16,993 nucleotides of DNA, from the NCBI GenBank assembly GCA_964586315.1, contig CAZPHE010000043.1, positions 1 through 16,993 on the forward strand, in the 5' to 3' direction. Position numbers and translations under genes: made by a program. A model generated the notes under the pieces. The model was not told the DNA's origin, did no database searches, and saw nothing but the letters and a program-made list of their open reading frames with translations. Origin of the DNA: CAZEER01 sp964586315. Lineage in GTDB: Bacteria; Fidelibacterota; Marinisomatia; Marinisomatales; UBA1611. This document shows, piece by piece, positions 7,404 to 15,998 of the stretch (position 1 is the stretch's first letter; every line of letters begins with the position of its first letter).

Positions 7404-9314
7404 ATGAGAACATTTATAATAGCATTTTTACTTTTATTATTTATCGGTTGTGGTAGTGATAGTAAAACTTCTTTAACTAAAACAAAGATAGAAATAAAAA
7501 AGACAGAAAAAGATTTATTTACGACTGCAGTGCAGGGTGGATATGGTTTTGATCAACATGCCAATAATCTTGGATATAAAACTTATATCTGGTCTGAAAA
7601 AATTGATAAAACTTATTTTGGTGATCCAGAAGCAAAAAAAGGTGGAACATTCCATTATATACATTCGCTTTTTCCTAGAACTATGCGAGTATATGGTCAA
7701 AATTCAAGCCAGGTACTTAATAGGAGGACAATCTATTCACTGTGTTATGAAGGTTTATTAAGCCAGCATCCTACGACATTAGAATTTATTCCTAGTTTGG
7801 CTTCTCATTGGTATATATCAGATGATAAAATGACATTTAAATTTAGAATTAATCCTGATGCAAGATGGTGGGATGGTATGCCTGTAACTTCAGAAGATGT
7901 TTTAGCCACATGGGATCTATTAATGGATGAAACAATACTCTCGCCTTCCATGCAAATTACTTATGGAAAGTTTGAACGCCCTGTAGCTGAATCCAAATAT
8001 ATAGTCTCTGTGAAAGCTAAGACTGTTAATTGGCGGAACTTTTTATATTTTTCAACTATGGTTTTGCATCCAAACCATATTCTTAAAGATTTAGATGGTA
8101 CAGCATTTTTAGAAGAATATGCCTTTTCCGTAATACCCGGTACTGGTCCATATATTATTCCTGAAACAAATATTAATAATCAAGAATCTTATACAATGGA
8201 AAGGAGAGATGATTATTGGGCAAAGGATAATCCATTTAATAGATTTAAATATAATTTTGATAAAATAAAGGTTTCTGTTGTCAAGGACAATGATGCTCTA
8301 CAATATGAAAAATTTAAAAAAGGTGAACAGGATGTGTTTAATGTTCAGCGTTCCAGGCGTTGGATCGAAGAAACGGACTTTGAATCCACTCAAAAAGGAT
8401 GGATAAAAAAGCAAAGGATATTCTCAGAAAAACCAGCAGGAACTTCGGGATATTATTTTAATATGCGAGAATGGCCTTTTGATGATAAACGTGTTAGATA
8501 TGCTTTCTGTTATCTTTATGATAGAGAGAAGATGAATCGTGAAATGTATTACAATGAATACGGAATGATGAACTCATTATATTCTGGAAGTGTATATGAA
8601 AATCCGAAAAATAATCCATTTAAATATAATCCTGAAAAAGCAATTTTTCTCTTAAAAGAAGCAGGATATACCAAAAGAAATTCAGATGGATGGTTAGTTC
8701 ATGATAAAACGGGTAAAGTGTTATCATTTGAAATTGTTATTCAAAAAACCAGTGCATATATGGTTACACCAGTACAGCAAATGTTGAAAGAATATGGGCT
8801 AGATATGCAAATTAAGTTCATGGATTACAATACAATGATAAAAAATGTTAATGCCAGAAATTTTAATGTATGTTTATTAGCCTATTCAGGTCTTGTGTAT
8901 CCAAATCCGGAAAGTAGTCTGCGATCCACGCTTGCAGACCAAAATGATAACAATAATGTTTGGGGTTTTAAAAGTGAAAGAGTGGATAATCTTTTAGATG
9001 AGTATGATATTTGTTTTGATCAAAACCGTCGTGTTGAAATTATACAAGAAATCGATGGGATATTTTGCGATGTACATCCTATAGCTTTTAGTATAGCAAG
9101 AAATTATTCACGAATGATGTGGTGGGATAGGTTTAGTTATCCAGATTGGATGTTATCAAGGTATATTGGAGAATATTGGGATGCATTCTATTATTGGTGG
9201 TATGATGAAGAAAAAGATAACAGACTTAAGAAAGCTTTGAAAAATGGAGATATGTTGCCTCAAAAACCTATTGATATGAAATATTGGCCAACTTATTTAG
9301 TAAATAATCTGTAA
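7404..9314 (+). CDS. Oligopeptide ABC transporter substrate-binding lipoprotein (YejA-like)
   Basis: A 636-aa extracytoplasmic solute-binding protein of the SBP_bac_5 superfamily, closest in style to YejA. The lipoprotein signal (MRTFIIAFLLLLFIGC) puts the lipidated Cys at 16. The YejA-type N-terminal motif DPEAKKGGTF (residues 74-83) is present. It is followed by the family core: TIYSLCYEGLL, 'FIPSLASHW', 'MTFKFRINPDARWWDGMPVTSEDVLATWDLL' (split here as WWDGMPVTSEDV), then 'GTGPYII' and 'RDDYWAKD'. It captures oligopeptides for the permeases encoded immediately downstream. The first gene of the import operon, it lies 65 nt after the previous stop with no terminator between and no visible Shine-Dalgarno sequence before the ATG. 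It is a lipoprotein rather than soluble, as expected where the protein must be held near the membrane. Exact peptide specificity cannot be read. Confidence 0.92.
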   Translation: MRTFIIAFLLLLFIGCGSDSKTSLTKTKIEIKKTEKDLFTTAVQGGYGFDQHANNLGYKTYIWSEKIDKTYFGDPEAKKGGTFHYIHSLFPRTMRVYGQNSSQVLNRRTIYSLCYEGLLSQHPTTLEFIPSLASHWYISDDKMTFKFRINPDARWWDGMPVTSEDVLATWDLLMDETILSPSMQITYGKFERPVAESKYIVSVKAKTVNWRNFLYFSTMVLHPNHILKDLDGTAFLEEYAFSVIPGTGPYIIPETNINNQESYTMERRDDYWAKDNPFNRFKYNFDKIKVSVVKDNDALQYEKFKKGEQDVFNVQRSRRWIEETDFESTQKGWIKKQRIFSEKPAGTSGYYFNMREWPFDDKRVRYAFCYLYDREKMNREMYYNEYGMMNSLYSGSVYENPKNNPFKYNPEKAIFLLKEAGYTKRNSDGWLVHDKTGKVLSFEIVIQKTSAYMVTPVQQMLKEYGLDMQIKFMDYNTMIKNVNARNFNVCLLAYSGLVYPNPESSLRSTLADQNDNNNVWGFKSERVDNLLDEYDICFDQNRRVEIIQEIDGIFCDVHPIAFSIARNYSRMMWWDRFSYPDWMLSRYIGEYWDAFYYWWYDEEKDNRLKKALKNGDMLPQKPIDMKYWPTYLVNNL

Positions 9315-9334
9315 TTATTAGCTTACTGCCTTAG

Positions 9335-10618
9335 ATGGCAACATATTTTTTAAGACGAATATTATTAATGATCCCAACATTTTTGGGATCTACAGTATTA
9401 GTATTTACAATTTTGCAGATGGCTCCAGGTGGACCGATTGAACAAATTATGCTGCAGATGCAAATGGGTGGTGCAATTTCAGCTGAAGGTGGATCAAGTT
9501 CATCTTCTATGATAGGAGATGGAGGAGGTTTACCACCTGAAGCGCTAAAAGAACTGGAACGATTTTATGGTTTTGATAAACCCATTTATCAAAGATATTT
9601 AAGTTGGCTTGGTATATGGCCAAGGGAAATAAAACACAGAGATTTCAGTCTACTTTCTGAACAAAATAATTTTGAAAAAAGAGTTGGGAAAAAAGATGGT
9701 GAAATCTGGAGAGTAGATATAAAACTAATTGGTAATCAGTTTGAAGTATTTGAAAAAGATGGAAATAAGAGTGAGATATGGTTTGCTAAAATTGAAGAAA
9801 CTAAAGAGGATGGATCTATAGATGCTGTGATTTTTCAAAAAGAATTTTCTGGGATTTTAACAGGTAACTTAGGCAAGTCTTACGCTTTTTTGCAGCCTGT
9901 AACAGATGTAATGAAACCCAGATTTAAAATTTCATTATTTTTTGGTCTGACAAGTATTTTTCTATCTTATTTAGTTTGTATTCCTCTAGGTATAAAAAAA
10001 GCACTAAATCATGGTTCAGTATTTGATTTTGGGTCTAGTGTGACCATTTTTATAGCCTATTCAATACCTGGCTGGGCACTGGGAGGTGTTTTATTGGTTC
10101 TTTTTGGTGGTGGTAGTTTCTTAGATATATTTCCTCTAGGTGGCTTCAGAAGTCCATCAGAAATATGGGACACCCTTACTCCAATCCAAAAAATAATTGA
10201 TCAGATTCATCATATGATCTTACCTATTATAGCTTGGTCAATTACTAGCTTTGCTACTTTGACGATTTTAATGAAAAACAGTTTATTAGAAAATTTAAGT
10301 GCAGATTATGTAAGGACTGCGTTTGCTAAGGGCCTTAAAGAAAAACGTGTTATTTGGCTTCATGCAATGCGAAATAGCCTCATCCCAATTGCTTCGGGTA
10401 TCGGCCATATCCTTGGTGTTCTTATTTCAGGATCTTATTTTATTGAAAGAATGTTTAATATAGATGGCTTTGGAAGAATGGCCTATGAGGCCATTCTTTC
10501 AAGAGATTATCCAATTACTTTAGGTTTCCTTGTTATTGTGGTGTTAATTAGACTAATTGGTAATATCATTTCTGACTTGGCTTTAGCAACTGTAGATCCT
10601 AGGATTCGATTTAAGTGA
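9335..10618 (+). CDS. Oligopeptide ABC transporter permease (YejB-like)
   Basis: A 427-aa inner-membrane permease of the binding-protein-dependent transport family. The N-terminus (YFLRRILLMIPTFLGSTVLVF, then MAPGGPIEQ) is diagnostic of YejB/DppB-type subunits. Like YejB it has a Gly/Ser-rich stretch (residues 45-65) before PEALKELERFYGFDKPIYQRYLSW. The EAA coupling loop is at about 322-352 (DYVRTAFAKGLKEKRVIWLHAMRN). The sequence is longer than the roughly 360 aa of the E. coli protein because of a charged periplasmic insertion at about 95-172, before 'GNLGKSY'. It forms the translocation pore with the next gene's product. There is a 20-nt gap after the binding-protein gene and a 1-4 nt overlap with the next gene. 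Confidence 0.92.
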   Translation: MATYFLRRILLMIPTFLGSTVLVFTILQMAPGGPIEQIMLQMQMGGAISAEGGSSSSSMIGDGGGLPPEALKELERFYGFDKPIYQRYLSWLGIWPREIKHRDFSLLSEQNNFEKRVGKKDGEIWRVDIKLIGNQFEVFEKDGNKSEIWFAKIEETKEDGSIDAVIFQKEFSGILTGNLGKSYAFLQPVTDVMKPRFKISLFFGLTSIFLSYLVCIPLGIKKALNHGSVFDFGSSVTIFIAYSIPGWALGGVLLVLFGGGSFLDIFPLGGFRSPSEIWDTLTPIQKIIDQIHHMILPIIAWSITSFATLTILMKNSLLENLSADYVRTAFAKGLKEKRVIWLHAMRNSLIPIASGIGHILGVLISGSYFIERMFNIDGFGRMAYEAILSRDYPITLGFLVIVVLIRLIGNIISDLALATVDPRIRFK

Positions 10619-11682
10619 TGGTTGAGATAAATCAAAATATCTTTAATAATGAATCCATATTAAGAAAAAGATGGAAAAAGTTTAAAGGGCTAAAAAGAGG
10701 CTACTTTTCTCTTATTATTCTATTAACGCTATATATATTTTCATTTTTATTGCCAATTTTTATTAATAATAGGGCACTGATTGTAAAATACAATGAACAA
10801 TATTTTTTCCCAATTATTTCTGGATATATTCCTGGGAAAACATTTGGGCAAGATGTTCCTGGCGAAGCAAGATATAGAAAATTAAAAATTCAATTTGAAC
10901 AAAATATTAATACAAGTAATTGGGTGTTAATGCCTCCATATCCTTATTCACCATATGAAGATATAACCTATGAAGGGAATAAGATGTATGATTCACCCTC
11001 CAGAGTACATTGGCTGGGGACAGATAATACAGGAAGAGATGTTTTTGCAAGACTGTGTTACGCATTTAATATTTCCATATCATTTGCCTTATTGCTGACC
11101 ATTATTAACTATATTGTTGGAATTCTTATTGGTGGTGCTATGGGTTATTATGGAGGAAAATTTGATTTGTTTTTTCAGCGCATTATTGAGGTCTGGTCTA
11201 GTTTACCCATGCTATTTGTCATTATTATTATTTCATCCATACTAAAACCGTCCTTTTTACTGCTTATCGGTATATACACACTGGTGAATTGGATTAGTAT
11301 GACCTATTTAATGAGGGCAGAGTTTTATCGCGAAAAATCAAAGCCCTATGTTGCCGCTGCCTTAAGCATGGGACAATCGGATTTTAAGGTAATGTTTAAG
11401 CATATCTTATCAAATTCATTGGTTCCTATAATTACCTATTTCCCTTTTGCAGTTGTAGCAGGTATTTCTGCACTTGTTGGATTAGATTATTTAGGGTTCG
11501 GTCTAGCTCCTCCAACTCCATCCTGGGGGCAGATGCTTGATGTAGGACTGTCAAATATTACAAAATGGTGGATGGTGTTTTCACCTGTATCAGCGCAGTT
11601 TTTTACTTTACTATTAATTGTATTTATTGGTGAAGGAGTTCGAGAAGCATTTGATCCTAAAGTATACTCCAGATTAAGATGA
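10618..11682 (+). CDS. Oligopeptide ABC transporter permease (YejE-like)
   Basis: The second pore subunit, 354 aa from the ATG at 10618, which overlaps the previous TGA by one base (TGATG). A GTG at 10615 is an alternative that adds one residue. An N-terminal helix (GYFSLIILLTLYIFSFLLPIFI) is followed by a large periplasmic loop with the YejE-type features YFFPIISGYIPGKTFGQD and WVLMPPYPYSP. Next comes the highly conserved HWLGTDNTGRDVFARL (131-146). The EAA loop is at about 234-270 (EFYREKSKPYVAAALSMGQS) and the C-terminal conserved region is LDYLGFGLAPPTPSWGQML (289-307). Length and layout match the family. It partners the YejB-like permease and the two ATPases that follow; the stop overlaps the next start by 4 nt. 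Confidence 0.93.
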   Translation: MVEINQNIFNNESILRKRWKKFKGLKRGYFSLIILLTLYIFSFLLPIFINNRALIVKYNEQYFFPIISGYIPGKTFGQDVPGEARYRKLKIQFEQNINTSNWVLMPPYPYSPYEDITYEGNKMYDSPSRVHWLGTDNTGRDVFARLCYAFNISISFALLLTIINYIVGILIGGAMGYYGGKFDLFFQRIIEVWSSLPMLFVIIIISSILKPSFLLLIGIYTLVNWISMTYLMRAEFYREKSKPYVAAALSMGQSDFKVMFKHILSNSLVPIITYFPFAVVAGISALVGLDYLGFGLAPPTPSWGQMLDVGLSNITKWWMVFSPVSAQFFTLLLIVFIGEGVREAFDPKVYSRLR

Positions 11683-12668
11683 GTAAACAAAAGTTAATTG
11701 AAGTAAAACACTTAAAGACATACTTTTATACAGAAGCTGGTACTGTCAAGGCAGTGAATGATATCTCTTTTGATATTTATAAGGGCGAAGTTTTAGGTAT
11801 TGTTGGAGAATCTGGCTCTGGAAAATCAGTTACATCACTATCTATCAATAGGTTAATACCTAATCCACCTGGGGAAATAGTGAGTGGAAAAATATTATAT
11901 AATAACATCAACCTATTAGATCTAAGCTATGATGAAATGACTAAATATCGTGGGAATCATATATCAATGATCTTTCAGGAGCCTATGACATCACTGAATC
12001 CAGTACTTAGAATAAAAACTCAGATGAATGAAATTCTGATGCATCATGATGGTCTAAGTGAGGAAAAGGCTACGAAACAAAGTATTGAAATGCTTACTGC
12101 AGTGGGTATACCAGATCCAGAAATGAGAATAAATGATTATCCTCATCAGTTTTCAGGTGGTATGAGACAAAGAATTATGATTGCGATGTCGCTCCAATGT
12201 AATCCAGCATTATTAATTGCCGATGAACCCACCACAGCTCTAGATGTGACTATTCAAGCACAAATATTAGATTTAATGATGGAGCTAAAAAATAAGAGGA
12301 TGGATGCTGCAATTTTATTAATTACTCATGATTTAGCAGTAATTGCAGAGACATGTGACAGGGTTATTGTAATGTATGGTGGTGTTATCCAAGAAATTGC
12401 TGGTATAGATGAACTATTTATTAATCCGTTGCATCCATATACCAAATCCTTGATGGAGTCTATACCCAAAATGGATACAAATACCAAACGACTTAAAGCT
12501 TTAAAGGGTATGGTTCCATCCATTTTAGATTTAGGTGATGGTTGTAAATTATGTTCTCGATTTGATCCTGAAGATTGTGCATGCGGAGGTACGATGCTTG
12601 AGCCAGAGCTAGTTGAAGTTAATCCAAGGCATTATGCACGTATTAATTTAGATATTTTAGAAAAATGA
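11679..12668 (+). CDS. Peptide ABC transporter ATPase (OppD/DppD type)
   Basis: A 329-aa nucleotide-binding subunit that drives peptide import. Walker A is GESGSGKS (43-50), the ABC signature SGGMRQR starts at 159, Walker B ends IADEP (D182, E183), and the H-loop is in LITHDL. The C-terminal oligopeptide-transporter region contains NPLHPYTKSLMESIPKMD. A cluster of four cysteines (289, 292, 300, 302) then sits where OppD/DppD proteins carry a Cys-rich motif; a DppD structure is known to hold an Fe-S cluster there. The ATG overlaps the preceding TGA (ATGA), and the gene's own stop overlaps the next start the same way. In E. coli Yej the two ATPase halves are fused in YejF; here they are separate genes. 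Confidence 0.94.
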   Translation: MSKQKLIEVKHLKTYFYTEAGTVKAVNDISFDIYKGEVLGIVGESGSGKSVTSLSINRLIPNPPGEIVSGKILYNNINLLDLSYDEMTKYRGNHISMIFQEPMTSLNPVLRIKTQMNEILMHHDGLSEEKATKQSIEMLTAVGIPDPEMRINDYPHQFSGGMRQRIMIAMSLQCNPALLIADEPTTALDVTIQAQILDLMMELKNKRMDAAILLITHDLAVIAETCDRVIVMYGGVIQEIAGIDELFINPLHPYTKSLMESIPKMDTNTKRLKALKGMVPSILDLGDGCKLCSRFDPEDCACGGTMLEPELVEVNPRHYARINLDILEK

Positions 12669-13546
12669 GTGTAAAGAATCCTATCCTTAGAGTCAATAAC
12701 TTAAAAGTTGATTTTCCTGTTTTTGGTGGAATTTTGCAGAAACAAATTAGTTCAGTCCATGCAGTAAGGAATGTGAGTTTTGAATTAATTAAAGGAGAAA
12801 CTCTTGGTATTGTTGGTGAATCTGGGTCTGGAAAGTCAACACTAGGTAATGCAATTTTAAATGTACTTAGATTAACTGCTCCAGACGTAAAGATATCCGG
12901 CGAAATATCTATTATTCTTGATACAAATGAAATTGAATTATTGGGATTATCAAGAACTATTATGAAACCGTATAGAAAACATATTCAAATGATATTCCAA
13001 GATCCATATTCTTCACTAAACCCACGTATGATTGTTAAGGATATAATCAGGGAACCATTAAATATAAATACTAATCTAACTCATTCTGAAAAAGATGAAA
13101 AGGTAGATTGGTTATTGAATAAAGTTGGATTGTCAACAGAGCAGTCTAATCGCTATCCACATGAATTTTCTGGTGGTCAGCGTCAAAGAATTGGGATTGC
13201 TAGAGCACTTGCGACAGACCCTGAAATTATCATAGCAGATGAACCAGTATCCGCTTTAGATGTATCTATACAAGCACAGATAATTAATCTAATGATGGAT
13301 TTACAGGATGAATTTAATTTATCCATTATTTTTATAGCTCATGATTTATCTGTTGTGAAACATATATCCAATCGCGTAGGGGTTATGTATAATGGTGAAT
13401 TGGTTGAAATAAATCAAACTGATCAAATATTTAATCAACCAACACATGATTACACTCAAGAATTACTAAGGGCAATACCTCAGCCAGATCCATCTGGGCG
13501 TGAAGAAAGGAAAAAAGCTCGTTTAAACATAAATGAATCAATATAA
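12665..13546 (+). CDS. Peptide ABC transporter ATPase (OppF/DppF type)
   Basis: The second nucleotide-binding subunit, 293 aa, which pairs with the preceding ATPase as a heterodimer at the cytoplasmic face of the permeases. Walker A is GESGSGKST (51-59), the signature SGGQRQR starts at 169, Walker B ends IIIADEP (D192, E193), and the H-loop His is at 226. The Q-loop region MIFQDPYSSLNPRM is typical of OppF/DppF and of the C-terminal half of YejF. The C-terminal tail is short (HDYTQELLRAIPQPDP, then a basic end) and lacks the cysteine cluster of its partner. It overlaps the previous gene by 4 nt and is followed after 12 nt by the peptidase gene. Confidence 0.94.
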   Translation: MSVKNPILRVNNLKVDFPVFGGILQKQISSVHAVRNVSFELIKGETLGIVGESGSGKSTLGNAILNVLRLTAPDVKISGEISIILDTNEIELLGLSRTIMKPYRKHIQMIFQDPYSSLNPRMIVKDIIREPLNINTNLTHSEKDEKVDWLLNKVGLSTEQSNRYPHEFSGGQRQRIGIARALATDPEIIIADEPVSALDVSIQAQIINLMMDLQDEFNLSIIFIAHDLSVVKHISNRVGVMYNGELVEINQTDQIFNQPTHDYTQELLRAIPQPDPSGREERKKARLNINESI

Positions 13547-13547
13547 A

Positions 13548-13552
13548 AGAGG
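13548..13552 (+). promoter_or_regulatory. Shine-Dalgarno site of the M3 peptidase gene
   Basis: AGAGG lies 6 nt before the ATG at 13559. It is the clearest ribosome-binding site in the window, which fixes that start; most neighbouring genes have none. Confidence 0.75.
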
Positions 13553-13558
13553 AATTAT

Positions 13559-15250
13559 ATGAAATATAGTGAATTACATTATGAAAGAGTTGATGTAGAC
13601 AAAGAAAAAGCATTAATGGATGCTTTAGTAAAAGGGTTTAAAAAAGCACAATCAAGTGAAGAACAGATCAATTTTATAAAAGAGTCTGATCAAATGATCA
13701 GAGAATATATATCTTATGCACAAATTGCTAGTTTGAATTTCAGCCGGGATATTAATGATGAATCTGCGAAATCAGAAAAGGATTATTATGATTCGATTGG
13801 ACCTGACATGCAGGAAGTGTATAATAACTTTTCAAAAGTTGTTGATCAGTCAAACTATAAAGATGACATTTCCAATAAATGGGGCGATACGTTTCTTAAA
13901 AAAATTGAGATGGAGTTAAAAACATTTGATCCAAAAATAAAAGATATGCTTAAAGAAGAAATCGATTTAAAAAATGAATATACCAAACTGACTGCCGGTG
14001 CAAAGATTGATTTTGATGGTGAAACTTATAATTTGGCTGGTTTGGGTCCATTTCATACCCATAAAGATCGTGATGTTCGAAAACGATCTTATGAAGCGCG
14101 TTTTGATTGGTTTGACAATAATGCAGATAACTTTGACGATTTATATGATAAGCTTGTAAAACTTCGTCATAGAATTGCAACAACATTAGGCTATGATAAT
14201 TTTATCGAGCTTGGATATATGAGGATGGGACGGTCAGACTATGGTCCAGTGGAAGTGGCTAATTTTAGAAAACAGATTGTCCAATATGTTGTGCCCATAG
14301 TTAATAGGCTACTTGAACAAAAAAAACAAATCTTAGGGTTAGACCATTTATATCTTTATGATGGAATTAATTTTAAAGAAGGTGATCCAACACCAAAAGG
14401 TACACCCGATCAATTAGTAGCCCATGCTCAAAAAATGTATCATGAATTATCTCCAGAAACTGGCGAGTTTTTTGATATTATGGTGAATGAAGATTTGATG
14501 GATTTAGTCAATCGTGAAGGAAAAAGACCAGGCGGATTCTGCACTGGTTTTCCCAAATATAAACGTCCCTACATATTCTCAAATTTTAATGGAACGGATC
14601 ATGATATAACTGTTTTGACTCATGAAGCGGGACATGCATTTCAAAATTTTTCGAGTAGGAATCAACCTCTAGTAGAATATCTTTGGCCAACTATGGAAGC
14701 TGCTGAGATACATTCTATGAGTATGGAGTTTTTTACATGGCCCTGGATGGATCGATTTTTCAAGGAAGAAACGGACCGGTTTAAATACAAACATGTTTCT
14801 GGTAGTCTTTCATTTCTACCCTATGGTGCTTGTGTTGACCATTTTCAGCATTGGGTATATGAAAACCCATCGGTTTCGTCAAAAGAAAGAAGAGATAAAT
14901 GGCTTGACCTAGAATCGGTATATCTCCCTAATAGAGACTATGACGATCTGAAATTTCCAAAATCTGGTGGGATATGGCAGGGGCAGCTTCATATTTATCA
15001 AATGCCATTCTATTATATTGATTATACACTCGCACAGACATGCGCTTTTCAATTTTGGATGAAGAGTCAAACAAATATGGAGTCTGCCTGGAAAGATTAT
15101 TTACGATTATGTAAAGCGGGAGGGAGTCTCCCATTCACCGATTTAGTAAATCTTGCTAATCTAGAATTACCTTTTAAGGATGGATGTTTGAAATCGGTTG
15201 TTAAATATGTAAGTAATTGGCTTGATGGTATAGATGCAAAAAGTTTATAA
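13559..15250 (+). CDS. M3 family oligoendopeptidase (PepF-related, 'M3 not PepF' type)
   Basis: A 563-aa cytoplasmic zinc peptidase with no signal peptide. The zinc motif HEAGH is at 355-359 (VLTHEAGHAFQ), with Glu 356 as the general base. The third ligand is most likely Glu 383 in EIHSMSME, 28 residues on, matching the E-x-x-S spacing of M3B enzymes. Other family landmarks are LAGLGPFHTHKDRDVRKRSY, YMRMGRSDYGPVEVANFRKQ, GGFCTGFPKYKRPYIFSNFNG and, near the C-terminus, YQMPFYYIDYTLAQ. The length fits the roughly 550-565 aa 'M3 not PepF' group, including Pz-peptidase-like enzymes, better than the longer PepF. It cleaves oligopeptides and sits 12 nt after the importer ATPase, so it probably degrades imported peptides. 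Confidence 0.93.
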   Translation: MKYSELHYERVDVDKEKALMDALVKGFKKAQSSEEQINFIKESDQMIREYISYAQIASLNFSRDINDESAKSEKDYYDSIGPDMQEVYNNFSKVVDQSNYKDDISNKWGDTFLKKIEMELKTFDPKIKDMLKEEIDLKNEYTKLTAGAKIDFDGETYNLAGLGPFHTHKDRDVRKRSYEARFDWFDNNADNFDDLYDKLVKLRHRIATTLGYDNFIELGYMRMGRSDYGPVEVANFRKQIVQYVVPIVNRLLEQKKQILGLDHLYLYDGINFKEGDPTPKGTPDQLVAHAQKMYHELSPETGEFFDIMVNEDLMDLVNREGKRPGGFCTGFPKYKRPYIFSNFNGTDHDITVLTHEAGHAFQNFSSRNQPLVEYLWPTMEAAEIHSMSMEFFTWPWMDRFFKEETDRFKYKHVSGSLSFLPYGACVDHFQHWVYENPSVSSKERRDKWLDLESVYLPNRDYDDLKFPKSGGIWQGQLHIYQMPFYYIDYTLAQTCAFQFWMKSQTNMESAWKDYLRLCKAGGSLPFTDLVNLANLELPFKDGCLKSVVKYVSNWLDGIDAKSL

Positions 15251-15254
15251 TTAA

Positions 15255-15620
15255 ATGATGAAGATTTTAGGTTTTATATTGATTAGTACTTTAGTTTTTT
15301 CTAGTGAACCAAAATCTCCAATGGATAAATTTGTCTATAATCATTTATTATTAACAAAAAGTAAAATGGGATTTAGTCCTATTGTCTGGCAAGATTTTAA
15401 AGAAGGATATTTAAGGAACTATACTGTGAGGTATGCTGATATATTGCTCGATAGTTTAGACCAGAGAAAACTGACATCATATCATGCAGGCATTCGACAT
15501 TTTCAAAGGCTTGAAGATTTGAGAGTTGAAATAAAAAAAGGTGAACCCTATAAACATATTATCACTAGAAAATCCAAGCCAAACTATAATATTAATTACT
15601 TTTCTTCATCCATAAAATGA
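15255..15620 (+). CDS. Small exported protein of unknown function
   Basis: A 121-aa product begins 4 nt after the peptidase stop, so it is probably the last gene of the importer operon. ATG at 15255 or 15258 are both possible (MMKILG or MKILG); no Shine-Dalgarno sequence is visible. The N-terminus (MKILGFILISTLVFSS) is a signal peptide. The mature part is basic and mostly helical, with DFKEGYLRNYTVRYADILLD and a Lys/Arg-rich tail. No family is recognised and there are no cysteines. The 3' end overlaps the convergent small gene by 25 bp. The position suggests a periplasmic role linked to peptide use, but this is inference only. Confidence 0.62.
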   Translation: MMKILGFILISTLVFSSEPKSPMDKFVYNHLLLTKSKMGFSPIVWQDFKEGYLRNYTVRYADILLDSLDQRKLTSYHAGIRHFQRLEDLRVEIKKGEPYKHIITRKSKPNYNINYFSSSIK

Positions 15621-15826
15621 TTAGGCTCTATCTTAAGTTCTTTAAAAATCATTTTTGAAATTTTTTCTGCTGCCTGATCTTCTTTAAAACCATCATCTTT
15701 AAGTGAATTAAATGCATTCATAAGAATTGCTAAATCTCTTTCATTAGAAAAGATATTATCTAACACGGTTGAAGGCACTTTAAAATCCCTGAGACGTTCA
15801 TATATATTTAAACGTTCAATATCCAT
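15596..15826 (-). CDS. Small helical cytoplasmic protein of unknown function
   Basis: A 76-aa product on the minus strand (MDIERLNIYERLRDFKVP to NHFMDEEK). It is charged, predicted helical and has no signal or membrane segment. The composition is protein-like, and the frame is bounded by a clear gap before the tRNAs, so it is more than a shadow of its neighbour. It overlaps the opposite gene's 3' end by 25 bp only. I recognise no family; a segment like DDGFKEDQAAEKISKMIFKE looks like an amphipathic helix suited to protein contacts. There is no Shine-Dalgarno sequence before its ATG. Confidence 0.55.
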   Translation of the reverse strand: MDIERLNIYERLRDFKVPSTVLDNIFSNERDLAILMNAFNSLKDDGFKEDQAAEKISKMIFKELKIEPNHFMDEEK

Positions 15827-15861
15827 ATTAGAAAGTACTATTTAATATATAAAAAACGGAA

Positions 15862-15889
15862 TTGTTACTATGAAATCGTTCTGTAAATT
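15862..15889 (+). promoter_or_regulatory. Possible promoter of the tRNA operon
   Basis: TTGTTA (15862-15867) and TAAATT (15884-15889) are separated by 16 bp and lie 26 nt before tRNA-Cys. This is a weak match to the sigma-70 consensus. If the organism is Bacteroidota-like its promoter consensus differs, so this is tentative. Confidence 0.28.
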
Positions 15890-15915
15890 TCTTGGTTCAT
15901 TTTCAAAGAATTATT

Positions 15916-15989
15916 GGCGTCGTACCCAAGTGGCTTAAGGGACCGGTTTGCAAAACCGTCATTCGCCGGTTCGAATCCGGCCGACGCCT
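15916..15989 (+). tRNA. tRNA-Cys (GCA)
   Basis: The acceptor stem GGCGTCG (15916-15922) pairs perfectly with CGACGCC (15982-15988). The discriminator is T (15989), which is characteristic of tRNA-Cys. The D arm is CCC/GGG. The anticodon loop TTGCAAA puts GCA at 15950-15952. The T arm GCCGG-TTCGAAT-CCGGC is perfect. The outermost anticodon-stem pair (position 27-43) is a C-U mismatch. CCA is not encoded. Confidence 0.96.
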
Positions 15990-15998
15990 CAATTATGT

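Noticed and set aside
13950..14186. Minus-strand frame opposite the M3 peptidase
   Set aside because: It is the complement of conserved peptidase sequence and His/Gln-rich by codon mirroring.
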